NCBI GenBank assembly: GCA_003520365.1
Contig: DOUW01000406.1
Location: 1-6,109 of the forward strand
DNA: 6,109 bases
DNA from: Massilia sp.
GTDB taxonomy: Bacteria > Pseudomonadota > Gammaproteobacteria > Burkholderiales > Burkholderiaceae_D
Direction of reading: 5' to 3'
The notes under the pieces were generated by a model. That model was not told the origin of the DNA, made no database searches, and saw only the letters and a program-made list of their open reading frames with translations. Of this stretch, positions 1 through 5,615 are shown in pieces; position 1 is the first letter of the stretch; each line of letters starts with the position of its first letter. A program made the translations under genes and the position numbers.

Positions 1-941
1 GCCGCCGCCGCCGCCACCGGATGGCCGATGTAGGTGTGGCCGTGCAGGAAGCTGCCGCTGCCGTGGCGCAGGCGCTCGACGATGGCGCCTTGCGCCAGCA
101 CCGCGCCGATCGGCTGGTAGCCGGCGCCCAGCCCCTTGGCCACCGCGACGATGTCGGGCGCGATGCCGTCCTGCTCGATCGCGAACATGGTGCCGGTGCG
201 GCCCATCCCTCACATCACCTCGTCGGCGATGAACAGGATGCCGTGGCGGTCGCAGATCTCGCGTACCCCCTTGAAATAGCCGGGGGTGGGCGGGATCGCG
301 CCGCCGGTCGCGCCGACCACGGGTTCGGCCACGAAGCCGATCACCCTGTCCGGGCCGGCCTTGATGATGGCGGTTTCCAGCTCGTCGAGCAGGCTGGCGG
401 TGTACTCGGCCTGGGTCTGGCGTTCGCCGCGGTCGCGGTATTCGTAGCAGGGCGCCACCCGCGGCACCTCCATCAGGAGCGGCGCGAAGGGCTTGCGGCG
501 CCACTCGTTGCCGCCGACCGCCAGCGCGCCCAGCGTGTTGCCGTGGTAGCTCTGGCGGCGCGCGATGAACAGGCTGCGGCGCTCCTCGCCGCCCTCGACG
601 AAGTACTGGCGAGCCAGCTTCAGCGCCGTTTCCATCGCCTCCGAGCCACCCGAGACCAGGTAGACCGACTGGATGCCGGCGGGCGCCTGCGCCACCAGCC
701 TGGCCGCCAGCTCCTCGGCCGGCTCGGTGGTGAAGAAGGCAGTATGCGCGTAGGCGCACTGGTCGATCTGGCGGTGCATCGCCGCGATCACGTGCGGATG
801 GCCATGCCCGAGCGAGGACACCGCCGCGCCGCCGCTGGCGTCGATATAGGTCTTGCCGCTGCTGTCGCGGATGGTCACGCCGCTGGCCGCCACCGCCACC
901 GGCGGTGTCTGGCGCAAGCTGCGATGGATGATATGGCTCAT
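1..941 (-). pseudogene. Class III PLP-dependent aminotransferase, interrupted by an in-frame TGA, 3' end beyond window
   Basis: Fold-type I aminotransferase of class III (the 4-aminobutyrate/omega-amino acid transaminase group), a cytosolic enzyme that moves an amino group to a keto acid; the substrate cannot be told. From the ATG at 941 the protein reads MSHIIHRSLRQ. It shows the phosphate-binding SGGSEA (residues 97-102), SYHGNTLG (131-138), EPVVGATGG (206-214) and IADEVM with Asp240, which contacts the PLP ring nitrogen. A TGA at 212-210 (codon 244) replaces the Cys of the usual DEVMCGMGRTG motif. The same frame then continues without shift through GMGRTG, the PLP-binding Lys269 in VAKGLGAGY (codon 137-135) and HGHTYIGHPVAAAA to the window edge. 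A product stopped at 243 residues would lack the catalytic lysine. Start chosen because homology begins there and a GGGGGC-type ribosome site lies just upstream; the frame stays open to 1064 without family resemblance. It is divergent from the next gene. The family call is firm; whether the TGA is a real mutation, a sequencing error or recoded is open. Confidence 0.85.
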
Positions 942-1001
942 GGCTGCCCCCTTCGAGGAAGAATTGACGTTTGACAATAAGGGCGAAGGGGCGGGATTCC
1001 T

Positions 1002-1030
1002 TTGATCTTTGCCGGAAGCTGTGCGAATAT
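1002..1030 (+). promoter_or_regulatory. Weak candidate promoter for the carboxymuconolactone decarboxylase-family gene
   Basis: TTGATC (1002-1007) and GAATAT (1025-1030) are separated by 17 bp in the gap between two divergent genes. They match the sigma-70 consensus at 4/6 and 3/6 positions. Initiation here would leave a leader of about 26 nt before the ATG at 1063. The A+T-rich stretch around 1025-1036 stands out from the GC-rich surroundings, which is the main reason for listing it. It could easily be chance. Confidence 0.2.
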
Positions 1031-1062
1031 TTTTCCGTCTAGACACTTTCGCCACGCCGACC

Positions 1063-1617
1063 ATGAGTGACCGACTTCGCCCGATCCCGCCCGACCAGAT
1101 GACCGAAGCGCAGCGCCGCGCCGCCCAGGCCGTGATCGCGGGGCCGCGCGGCGCGCTCTACGGTCCCTTCGTGCCGCTGCTGCGCAGTCCCGAGCTGCTG
1201 GAAAATGCGCAGCGCATGGGCGAGTACCTGCGCTACCGCAGCGCGATCGGCATCCGCCTGTCGGAACTGGCGATCCTGGTCACGGCGCGCCAGTGGAACC
1301 AGCAGGTCGAGTGGGCGATCCACGCGCCGATCGCCGCGCAGGTGGGCGTTCCGCCGGCCGTGATCAACGCGATCGCCGAGCGCCGGCGCCCGGACAACAT
1401 GCTGGTCGACGAATCGGTGGTGCACGACTTCTGCATCGAGCTGCACCAGAACAAGCGGGTGTCGGACCGCGTCTACGCCGACGCGCTGGCGCTGTTCGGC
1501 GAGCAGGGCGTGGTCGACTTGATGGGCCTGAACGGCTACTACACCTTCCTGGCGATGGTGATGAATACCGCGCAGACCGAGGTGCCCGTGTCGAGCGCTG
1601 CGCAGCTGCCGGACTAG
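1063..1617 (+). CDS. Carboxymuconolactone decarboxylase family (AhpD-like) protein
   Basis: A 184-residue, all-helical protein of the carboxymuconolactone decarboxylase/AhpD-like superfamily. Members include 4-carboxymuconolactone decarboxylase (aromatic catabolism) and AhpD-type peroxidase partners. The core is visible at about residues 39-125, with the helix SELAILVTARQWNQQVEWAIH (split here: SELAILVTARQ, then WNQQVEWAIH, 67-87), followed by GVPPAVINAIAE (95-106). Glu83 and His87 lie in the E-x-x-x-H arrangement near the family's active site. The only cysteine is Cys124, so the redox CxxC of true AhpD is absent and a peroxidase role is unlikely. It is longer than the roughly 130-residue decarboxylases and has N- and C-terminal extensions. 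The ATG at 1063 is preferred because homology starts there; the frame is open back to 1009 but that part reads as unrelated residues. No clear Shine-Dalgarno is seen. No other aromatic-degradation gene is in view, so the substrate is unknown. Confidence 0.88.
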   Translation: MSDRLRPIPPDQMTEAQRRAAQAVIAGPRGALYGPFVPLLRSPELLENAQRMGEYLRYRSAIGIRLSELAILVTARQWNQQVEWAIHAPIAAQVGVPPAVINAIAERRRPDNMLVDESVVHDFCIELHQNKRVSDRVYADALALFGEQGVVDLMGLNGYYTFLAMVMNTAQTEVPVSSAAQLPD

Positions 1618-1640
1618 CCCGGGCGGTGGATGAGGAGGAG

Positions 1641-1730
1641 CGTAGGGTGGGTTCTCGAACCCACCGTCTCCGGTCGGCGTTATCGATACTCTGCCTGTGA
1701 GACAGGGTGGGTTCGAGAACCCACCCTACG
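1641..1730. repeat. REPIN-like element: two inverted GTAG-headed REP palindromes
   Basis: The left arm is GTAG (1642-1645) followed by the imperfect palindrome GGTGGGTTC-TC-GAACCCACC (1646-1665). The right arm (1706-1729) is its exact reverse complement, ending in CTAC. With flanking C1641/G1730 the perfect inverted repeat is 25 nt per arm. It extends inward by GTCTC (1666-1670) pairing with GAGAC (1699-1703) after a 2-nt bulge. A conserved 5' GTAG or GGAG before a short imperfect palindrome is the hallmark of REP sequences linked to RAYT transposases (TnpA-REP), and paired inverted REPs are called REPINs or BIMEs. No RAYT gene is in the window. The element occupies most of the 116-bp gap between two convergent stop codons and could form a large hairpin that ends or protects both transcripts. 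There is no T-tract, so it is not a classical terminator. Confidence 0.8.
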
Positions 1731-1733
1731 ACA

Positions 1734-1931
1734 TCAGGCCAGCGCTTCCTTCGCCGCCTCTTCCGGCGTCAAGCCGTCGTAGAACAGGTCCGTGAACCAC
1801 TCGACCTGCTCCTCGATGTGGTCCTGCGCCTGCTGCTGCGTCGCGCCGCCGGCGACGAGAAAGCCTTCCACTTCAATGCACCAGTTAATCAGCGCCATCG
1901 TTTCTTCGTCGAGCTGTTCTTTCTTGGCCAT
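1734..1931 (-). CDS. Small acidic protein of unknown function (65 aa)
   Basis: I do not recognise this protein. It has 65 residues, is acidic and looks helical: a hydrophobic stretch MALINWCIEVEGFLVAGG (12-29), a polar Gln/Glu-rich segment (32-43), then EWFTDLFYDGLTPEEAAKEAL (44-64; at most 20 residues of it are conserved-looking). There is no signal peptide, no transmembrane segment and one cysteine (Cys18). The start is well supported: GGAGGT (1942-1937) lies 5-6 nt before the ATG at 1931. It follows the esterase gene by 52 nt, and the intrinsic terminator of the upstream operon sits inside that gap, so transcription needs either readthrough or a promoter within the esterase gene. It ends just before the REPIN-like repeat. 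Coding status rests on the ribosome site, the sensible composition and the codon bias. Confidence 0.75.
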   Translation of the reverse strand: MAKKEQLDEETMALINWCIEVEGFLVAGGATQQQAQDHIEEQVEWFTDLFYDGLTPEEAAKEALA

Positions 1932-1944
1932 GTCGGACCTCCAA

Positions 1945-1972
1945 AATGAAAAACGGGAGCCGCGGCTCCCGT
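1945..1972 (-). terminator. Intrinsic terminator of the darP-mog-esterase operon
   Basis: ACGGGAGCCGCGGCTCCCGT (1953-1972) is a perfect 20-bp palindrome that folds into a GC-rich hairpin. Read on the minus strand it is followed at once by TTTTCATTTT (1952-1943). It begins 11 nt after the esterase stop codon, the normal place for a rho-independent terminator. On the plus strand no T-tract follows, so it acts in one direction only. It lies about 10 nt upstream of the Shine-Dalgarno of the 65-residue gene. Confidence 0.85.
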
Positions 1973-1983
1973 GGATATGAGGC

Positions 1984-2652
1984 TTAAGCCAGTACTTTTT
2001 TCAGCCAGGCCGAGATGTCCTGGACTTCCTCGAAACACAGCGAATGCTGCATCTGGTATTCATGCCAATCGACCTGGTAGCCCAAGCCTTTCAACACGTC
2101 GCGCGACTGCTCGGCGCGCAGCACGGGGACCACGTGGTCCTGGCGGCCGTGGGCCATGAAGATCGGGGTGTCGATGCTTTCCTCGGTGCGCTCGTGCGCC
2201 ACGTGGGCGTGCAGCGGCAGGTAGCCCGACAGGCAAAGCATGCCGGCCAGCTTTTCCGGGTGGCGCAGGCCGGTCTGCAGGGTCATCGCGCAGCCTTGCG
2301 AGAAGCCGGCCAGGATGATCTTCGAGGCCGGGATGCCGCGCGCCTTTTCGCGTGCGATCAGGGCTTCGACGTCGCGCTGCGAGTTGCGCAGCCCGGTTTC
2401 GTCTTCGCGGCGGGTCAGCTCGGCGCCGGTGATGTCGTACCAGGCGCGCATGACGTAGCCGCCGTTGATGGTGACCGGGATCGTCTTCGCATGCGGGAAG
2501 ACGAAGCGGATGCCCGGCAGGCCCTTCAGGTCGAGTTCGCGCACCAGGGGCACGAAGTCGTTGCCGTCGGCGCCCAGGCCGTGCAGCCAGATGATCGCGA
2601 CCGAAGGATTCGGCGCGGTTTCGATTTCGATGTTCTGCAGCAGTTCGTTCAT
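1984..2652 (-). CDS. Carboxylesterase / lysophospholipase-like alpha/beta hydrolase
   Basis: A 222-residue cytosolic serine hydrolase of the phospholipase/carboxylesterase family (Abhydrolase_2, like Pseudomonas carboxylesterase II and eukaryotic acyl-protein thioesterase), which cleaves short acyl or thioester bonds. All landmarks are present: the oxyanion-loop motif LHGLGADGNDF (23-33), nucleophile Ser118 in GFSQG (116-120), Asp172 in HGRQDHVVP (168-176) and His203 in QMQHSLC (200-206). The segment RAWYDI (69-74) is also typical. Length matches the family (about 215-225), and no signal peptide is seen. The ATG at 2652 overlaps the mog stop codon as ATGA (4 nt), so translation is probably coupled to mog. 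The intrinsic terminator follows 11 nt after the TAA. Why an esterase sits with darP and mog is not clear from the sequence; substrate unknown. Confidence 0.93.
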   Translation of the reverse strand: MNELLQNIEIETAPNPSVAIIWLHGLGADGNDFVPLVRELDLKGLPGIRFVFPHAKTIPVTINGGYVMRAWYDITGAELTRREDETGLRNSQRDVEALIAREKARGIPASKIILAGFSQGCAMTLQTGLRHPEKLAGMLCLSGYLPLHAHVAHERTEESIDTPIFMAHGRQDHVVPVLRAEQSRDVLKGLGYQVDWHEYQMQHSLCFEEVQDISAWLKKVLA

Positions 2653-3293
2653 GCCTGATCCTGGGTTGGGGCGGTGGCGGGACGCTGGGCGTTCTTCGGA
2701 CGCCAGGCTTTGGTGATGGCCGGATCGGTTTCCATGTACGGTCCGCCGATCAGGTCGATGCAGTACGGGACGGCGGCGAAGATGCCGCCAACGAGCACCT
2801 TGCCTTCGGCGTCCTTCAGCCCTTCGAGGGTTTCCTTGATCGCCTTCGGCTGGCCGGGCAGGTTCATGACCAGGGCGGCGTGGTCGTCAGTCTCGCGGAT
2901 CACCGCGACCTGGCGCGACAGGATCGCGGTCGGCACGAACTGCAGGCTGATCTGGCGCATCTGCTCGCCGAAGCCCGGCATTTCCTTGGTGCCGACGGCG
3001 AGCGTCGCCTCGGGCGTGACGTCGCGCCGCGCGGGGCCGGTGCCGCCGGTGGTCAGCACCAGGTGGCAGCCCTGCACGTCGACCAGCTCGACCAGGGTCT
3101 TCTCGATCTGTGCGCGCTCGTCGGGGATCAGGCGCGGCTCGATCCGGTAGGGGGTGGTGATGGCGGACGCCAGCCAGTCCTGCAAGGCAGGAATGCCCTT
3201 GTCCTCGTAGACGCCGCCGCTGGCGCGGTCGGAAACCGAGACCAGGCCGATCACCAGTTCCACCTCTTTACTCGTCATCAGACTCGTCGTCAT
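2649..3293 (-). CDS. mog: Molybdopterin adenylyltransferase
   Basis: MogA transfers AMP from ATP to molybdopterin, the step that prepares the cofactor for molybdate insertion in the cytosol. The sequence follows E. coli MogA closely: IGLVSVSDRASGGVYEDKG (15-33), TTGGTGPARRDVTPEAT (81-97, nucleotide/pterin loop), EMPGFGEQMRQISL (104-117), PTAILSRQ (121-128), NLPGQPK (144-150) and a C-terminal VPYCIDLIGGPYMET. Compared with E. coli it has a few extra residues (around ETDDH, 134-138) before the LPGQP strand and a short Ala/Pro/Gln tail. The start is uncertain. The ATG at 3293 has GAGGA (3304-3300) 5-6 nt upstream and gives a 26-nt overlap with darP. An ATG at 3278 gives an 11-nt overlap and a leader closer to E. 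coli length but no good ribosome site. The 3' end overlaps the esterase start by 4 nt. Function is firm; no other molybdenum cofactor genes are in view. Confidence 0.95.
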   Translation of the reverse strand: MTTSLMTSKEVELVIGLVSVSDRASGGVYEDKGIPALQDWLASAITTPYRIEPRLIPDERAQIEKTLVELVDVQGCHLVLTTGGTGPARRDVTPEATLAVGTKEMPGFGEQMRQISLQFVPTAILSRQVAVIRETDDHAALVMNLPGQPKAIKETLEGLKDAEGKVLVGGIFAAVPYCIDLIGGPYMETDPAITKAWRPKNAQRPATAPTQDQA

Positions 3294-3864
3294 CGGATTC
3301 CTCGTCGGCGCCGGCGTTCTTGCCCTGCTTGCCCAGCTCCTTCAGGATCTGGAACAGTTCGCGGTAGGCCTTTGGCGGCTTGTTCTCGGCCTGCTCCTTG
3401 CGCGCATTGCGGATCAGGGTGCGCAGGTGCTGCACGTCCAGTTCCGGGTGCTCGGACAGCAGCTCGGTCAGCGCCTTGTCGTCGGCGAGCAGCTTCTCGC
3501 GGCGGCGCTCCAGCGCGTGCAGGGCGGCCGTCTCGGCCTTCGAGGCGCCTTTCCAGCTGTCGATGGTGCGCTGGATGACGGCCACTTCCTCGTCCGAGAG
3601 GGTGCGCATCATCTTGCCGACGTATTGCAGCTGGCGGCGGCGACCCTCGTGGTTGGTGATGGTCTGGCACATCAGGATGGCGTCCTTCACCTCGTCCGGC
3701 ATCGGCACGCGCTTGACGCGGTCGCGCGGCTCGGCAACGAGTTGGGCTCCCAGTTTCTGCAACTCTTCCATCTGGCGCTTGAGTTCAGACTTGGAGGGAC
3801 GTTCGTATTCTTGCTCGAACTCGTTGGACTGGAAGCCCACCGAACCGCGATTTGCATTAGGCAT
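3268..3864 (-). CDS. darP: Ribosome biogenesis factor DarP (YjgA family)
   Basis: DarP (YjgA) binds immature 50S subunits and helps late 23S rRNA folding near the peptidyl-transferase centre. Visible are SKSELKRQMEELQKLGAQLV (24-43), the family signature EGRRRQLQYVGKMMR (73-87) and a C-terminal block HLRTLIRNARKEQ (146-158) with NKPPKAYRELFQILKEL (161-177). The protein is rich in Lys and Arg, as expected for RNA binding, but ends in a very acidic tail (ESDDDESDDE, 189-198). Length 198 fits betaproteobacterial members; E. coli YjgA is a little shorter. The start at 3864 fits the N-terminus MPNANRGSVGFQSNEFEQEY; its ribosome site is weak (GGAT, about 11 nt upstream). It is the first gene of the darP-mog-esterase operon and is divergent from pmbA, a pairing common in Burkholderiales. 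Confidence 0.93.
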   Translation of the reverse strand: MPNANRGSVGFQSNEFEQEYERPSKSELKRQMEELQKLGAQLVAEPRDRVKRVPMPDEVKDAILMCQTITNHEGRRRQLQYVGKMMRTLSDEEVAVIQRTIDSWKGASKAETAALHALERRREKLLADDKALTELLSEHPELDVQHLRTLIRNARKEQAENKPPKAYRELFQILKELGKQGKNAGADEESDDDESDDE

Positions 3865-3901
3865 GATATGGATGATCCGATTGGCGCTGGGCCGATCAAT
3901 G

Positions 3902-3934
3902 AAAACAGTAAACGGCTGCTATGATAACTGTTTT
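3902..3934. promoter_or_regulatory. Divergent darP/pmbA promoter region with an operator-like dyad
   Basis: An exact 8-bp inverted repeat, AAAACAGT (3902-3909) and ACTGTTTT (3927-3934), has 17 bp between its arms. The spacer contains an extended -10 element for pmbA, TG-C-TATGAT (3917-3925), with no good -35, as is common for extended -10 promoters. On the other strand TATCAT (3926-3921) overlaps it and could be the -10 toward darP. The region is A+T-rich compared with its surroundings. The dyad could bind a dimeric regulator that controls both directions, or be chance; it does not fit the LexA consensus (CTGT-N8-ACAG). Confidence 0.4.
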
Positions 3935-3958
3935 AGGGCTCGCTACGAAAAACACGAC

Positions 3959-5311
3959 ATGAACGACACCGTTTTTACCCACACCCAGGACCAGTTGAAG
4001 GAACTGGCGCGCAATGTGCTCGCCTTTGCCCGCGAACAGGGCGCCACCGATGCGTCGGTGGAGATCAGCGAGGGGAGCGGGTTGTCGGTGTCGGTACGTC
4101 GAGGCAATATCGAGACCATCGAGCAAAACCGGGACAAGGGCATCGGCGTTACCGTCTACAGCGGCCAGCGCCGCGGCAACGCCAGCACCTCGGACTTTTC
4201 CGAAGCTTCGCTGAAGGCGACCGTGGAAGCGGCCTGGAACATCGCCCGCTTCACCGCCGAGGACGACTGCGCCGGCCTGCCCGACGCCGACATGCTGGAA
4301 ATGAACCCGCGCGACCTGCGCCTGTGCTACCCGTGGCAGATCAGCACCGAGGAAGCGGTCGAACTGGCCCAGCGCTGCGAGAACGCCGCCTTCGAGGTCG
4401 ACCGGCGCATCACCAACAGCGAAGGCGCCAGCGTCTACGTGCAGCAATCGCATTTTGTCGCGGCGAATACGCGCGGCTTCATTGGCGGCTATCCGTTCTC
4501 GCGCCACACGATGTCGGTGGCGCCGATCGCCGGCAAGGGCAATCACATGCAGCGCGACGACTGGTATACCTCGGCGCGCGATCCGAAGAAGCTGGCCAAG
4601 CCGGAAGCGGTGGGCCGCTACGCCGCCGAGCGCGCCCTGGCGCGCCTGAACGCACGCAAGCTCGATACCCGCACCTGCCCGGTGCTGTTCGAGGCGCCGC
4701 TGGCCGCCGGCCTGCTGGGCGCTTTCGTGCAGGCGGTGTCGGGTGGTTCGCTGTACCGCAAGTCGAGCTTCCTGCTCGATACCCTGGGCAAATCGGTCTT
4801 CCCGGATCACATCCAGGTCGTCGAAGACCCGCACCTGATCGGCGAAGTCGGTTCTTCTCCCTTCGACGAAGAGGGCGTGCGCACGGTGCGCCGCAAGGTC
4901 GTCAAGGACGGCGTGCTGCAGGGTTACTTCCTGTCCTCGTACTCGGCGCGCAAGCTCGGCATGCAGACCACCGGCAACGCCGGCGGCTCGCACAACCTGA
5001 CGATCACTTCCGATGAAACGAAGCTGGCCGACACCTTCGAGGGCATGCTGCGCAAGATGGGCACCGGCCTGCTGGTCACCGAGCTGATGGGGCAGGGCGT
5101 GAACTACGTTACCGGCGATTATTCGCGCGGCGCGTCCGGCTATTGGGTGGAGAATGGCGTCATCCAGTACCCGGTCGAGGAAATCACGATCGCCGGCAAC
5201 ATGCGCGAGATGTTCCAGCAAATCGTCGGCGTCGGCAACGACGTACTGCAGCGCGGCAATAAATCGACCGGATCGATCCTGATCGAAAAGATGGTCGTGG
5301 CGGGTAACTAA
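3959..5311 (+). CDS. pmbA: TldE/PmbA, non-catalytic partner of the TldD metalloprotease
   Basis: PmbA (TldE) pairs with TldD to form a cytosolic protease that degrades unfolded peptides. In E. coli it matures microcin B17 and degrades the antitoxin CcdA. The zinc-binding HExxxH belongs to TldD and is absent here, as expected for this subunit. From the ATG at 3959 the product is 450 residues, the same length as E. coli PmbA. Landmarks are ARNVLAFAREQGATDASVE (17-35), the first-domain strands VSVRRGNIETIEQNRDKGIG (45-64), NTRGFIGGYPFSRHTMSVAPIA (170-191, the family GF-GGYP signature at 173-179), YFLSSYSARKLGMQTTGNAGG (323-343) and the C-terminal block GVGNDVLQRGNKSTGSIL (424-441). The start matches the family N-terminus; the frame stays open far upstream only because it runs antisense to darP. 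No strong Shine-Dalgarno precedes it. The 79-residue gene follows after 14 nt. tldD is not in the window and may lie elsewhere in the genome. Confidence 0.96.
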   Translation: MNDTVFTHTQDQLKELARNVLAFAREQGATDASVEISEGSGLSVSVRRGNIETIEQNRDKGIGVTVYSGQRRGNASTSDFSEASLKATVEAAWNIARFTAEDDCAGLPDADMLEMNPRDLRLCYPWQISTEEAVELAQRCENAAFEVDRRITNSEGASVYVQQSHFVAANTRGFIGGYPFSRHTMSVAPIAGKGNHMQRDDWYTSARDPKKLAKPEAVGRYAAERALARLNARKLDTRTCPVLFEAPLAAGLLGAFVQAVSGGSLYRKSSFLLDTLGKSVFPDHIQVVEDPHLIGEVGSSPFDEEGVRTVRRKVVKDGVLQGYFLSSYSARKLGMQTTGNAGGSHNLTITSDETKLADTFEGMLRKMGTGLLVTELMGQGVNYVTGDYSRGASGYWVENGVIQYPVEEITIAGNMREMFQQIVGVGNDVLQRGNKSTGSILIEKMVVAGN

Positions 5312-5325
5312 ATCAGGAGAATGCC

Positions 5326-5565
5326 ATGAGCAAATTCGTTCGCATCGATAAGGAAAACAATCCGAAAAAGGCGGTCCTGCTGAACCTGGACCTGGTGGCC
5401 TCGGTCGAGCTCTCGCCACAATCCGACCTGCTCAGCTCGAGCGACGAGAAGCGCGTCTACGCCAGCTGCCTGGCCGGCGACAAGACGGTGATCGCCACCG
5501 TGCACTTCGACACCGTCGACGACGCCCACGCCTGGGTCAAGCAGCACCTCGGCGTGCAGCTCTGA
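5326..5565 (+). CDS. Small protein of unknown function downstream of pmbA (79 aa)
   Basis: I do not recognise a named family. The 79-residue product starts MSKFVRIDKENNPKKAVLL and has alternating hydrophobic stretches that suggest beta strands: AVLLNLDLVASVEL (16-29), KRVYASCL (42-49) and TVIATVHF (54-61). An amphipathic C-terminal helix follows, DAHAWVKQHLG (66-76). There is no signal peptide or membrane segment. The strand-strand-helix layout recalls small sheet proteins of FlbD type, but this is only an impression. The start is well supported: AGGAG (5315-5319) lies 6 nt before the ATG. It begins 14 nt after the pmbA stop with no terminator between, so it is very probably cotranscribed with pmbA. 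Coding status is strong; function is unknown. Confidence 0.85.
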   Translation: MSKFVRIDKENNPKKAVLLNLDLVASVELSPQSDLLSSSDEKRVYASCLAGDKTVIATVHFDTVDDAHAWVKQHLGVQL

Positions 5566-5580
5566 TCGGGGCGTGGATCG

Positions 5581-5606
5581 CGCCTGACGCCGGCGCCTGA
5601 AGCCGG
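5581..5606. repeat. Two-copy 13-bp tandem repeat
   Basis: CGCCTGACGCCGG (5581-5593) is followed directly by CGCCTGAAGCCGG (5594-5606), 12 of 13 bases identical. It lies in the 50-bp gap between two convergent genes and probably arose by local slippage. It also creates the hairpin listed at 5589-5607. Confidence 0.6.
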
Positions 5607-5607
5607 C
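5589..5607. terminator. Possible hairpin between convergent genes, no T-tract
   Basis: GCCGGC (5589-5594) and GCCGGC (5602-5607) can pair as a 6-bp GC stem around a 7-nt loop. It lies 23 nt after the stop of the 79-residue gene and 8 nt beyond the stop of the convergent sensor kinase. Neither strand has a following run of T, so any terminator role would be weak or Rho-assisted. Confidence 0.25.
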
Positions 5608-5615
5608 AACTGACG

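Noticed and set aside
1..15. GCC triplet run at the left edge as a microsatellite
   Set aside because: It encodes the Ala-rich stretch after HPV in the aminotransferase, a normal part of the family's GHPVAAAA motif.
21..974. Long plus-strand open frame of 317 codons opposite the aminotransferase
   Set aside because: It is antisense to a gene with clear class III aminotransferase motifs, and its translation is a low-complexity Ala/Arg/His-rich shadow typical of GC-rich DNA.
971..976. Exact TTGACA resembling a -35 box
   Set aside because: No acceptable -10 occurs 16-18 bp downstream (994-999 is GGATTC), and the reverse-strand TTGTCA also lacks a -10 at proper spacing.
1009..1062. Earlier ATG for the carboxymuconolactone decarboxylase-family gene
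   Set aside because: The 18 extra residues cover the A+T-rich intergenic stretch and look non-coding; the protein body begins at MSDRLRPIPP.
3380..3958. Possible 193-residue N-terminal extension of PmbA
   Set aside because: The extension runs antisense to darP, reads as Ser/Arg-rich shadow sequence, and the product from 3959 already has the full family length of 450.
3896..5419. 507-codon minus-strand open frame covering all of pmbA
   Set aside because: It is antisense to a full-length, well-conserved pmbA. The translation is rich in Ala, Arg, His and Gly with no recognisable motif and no ribosome site; it is an effect of codon bias.
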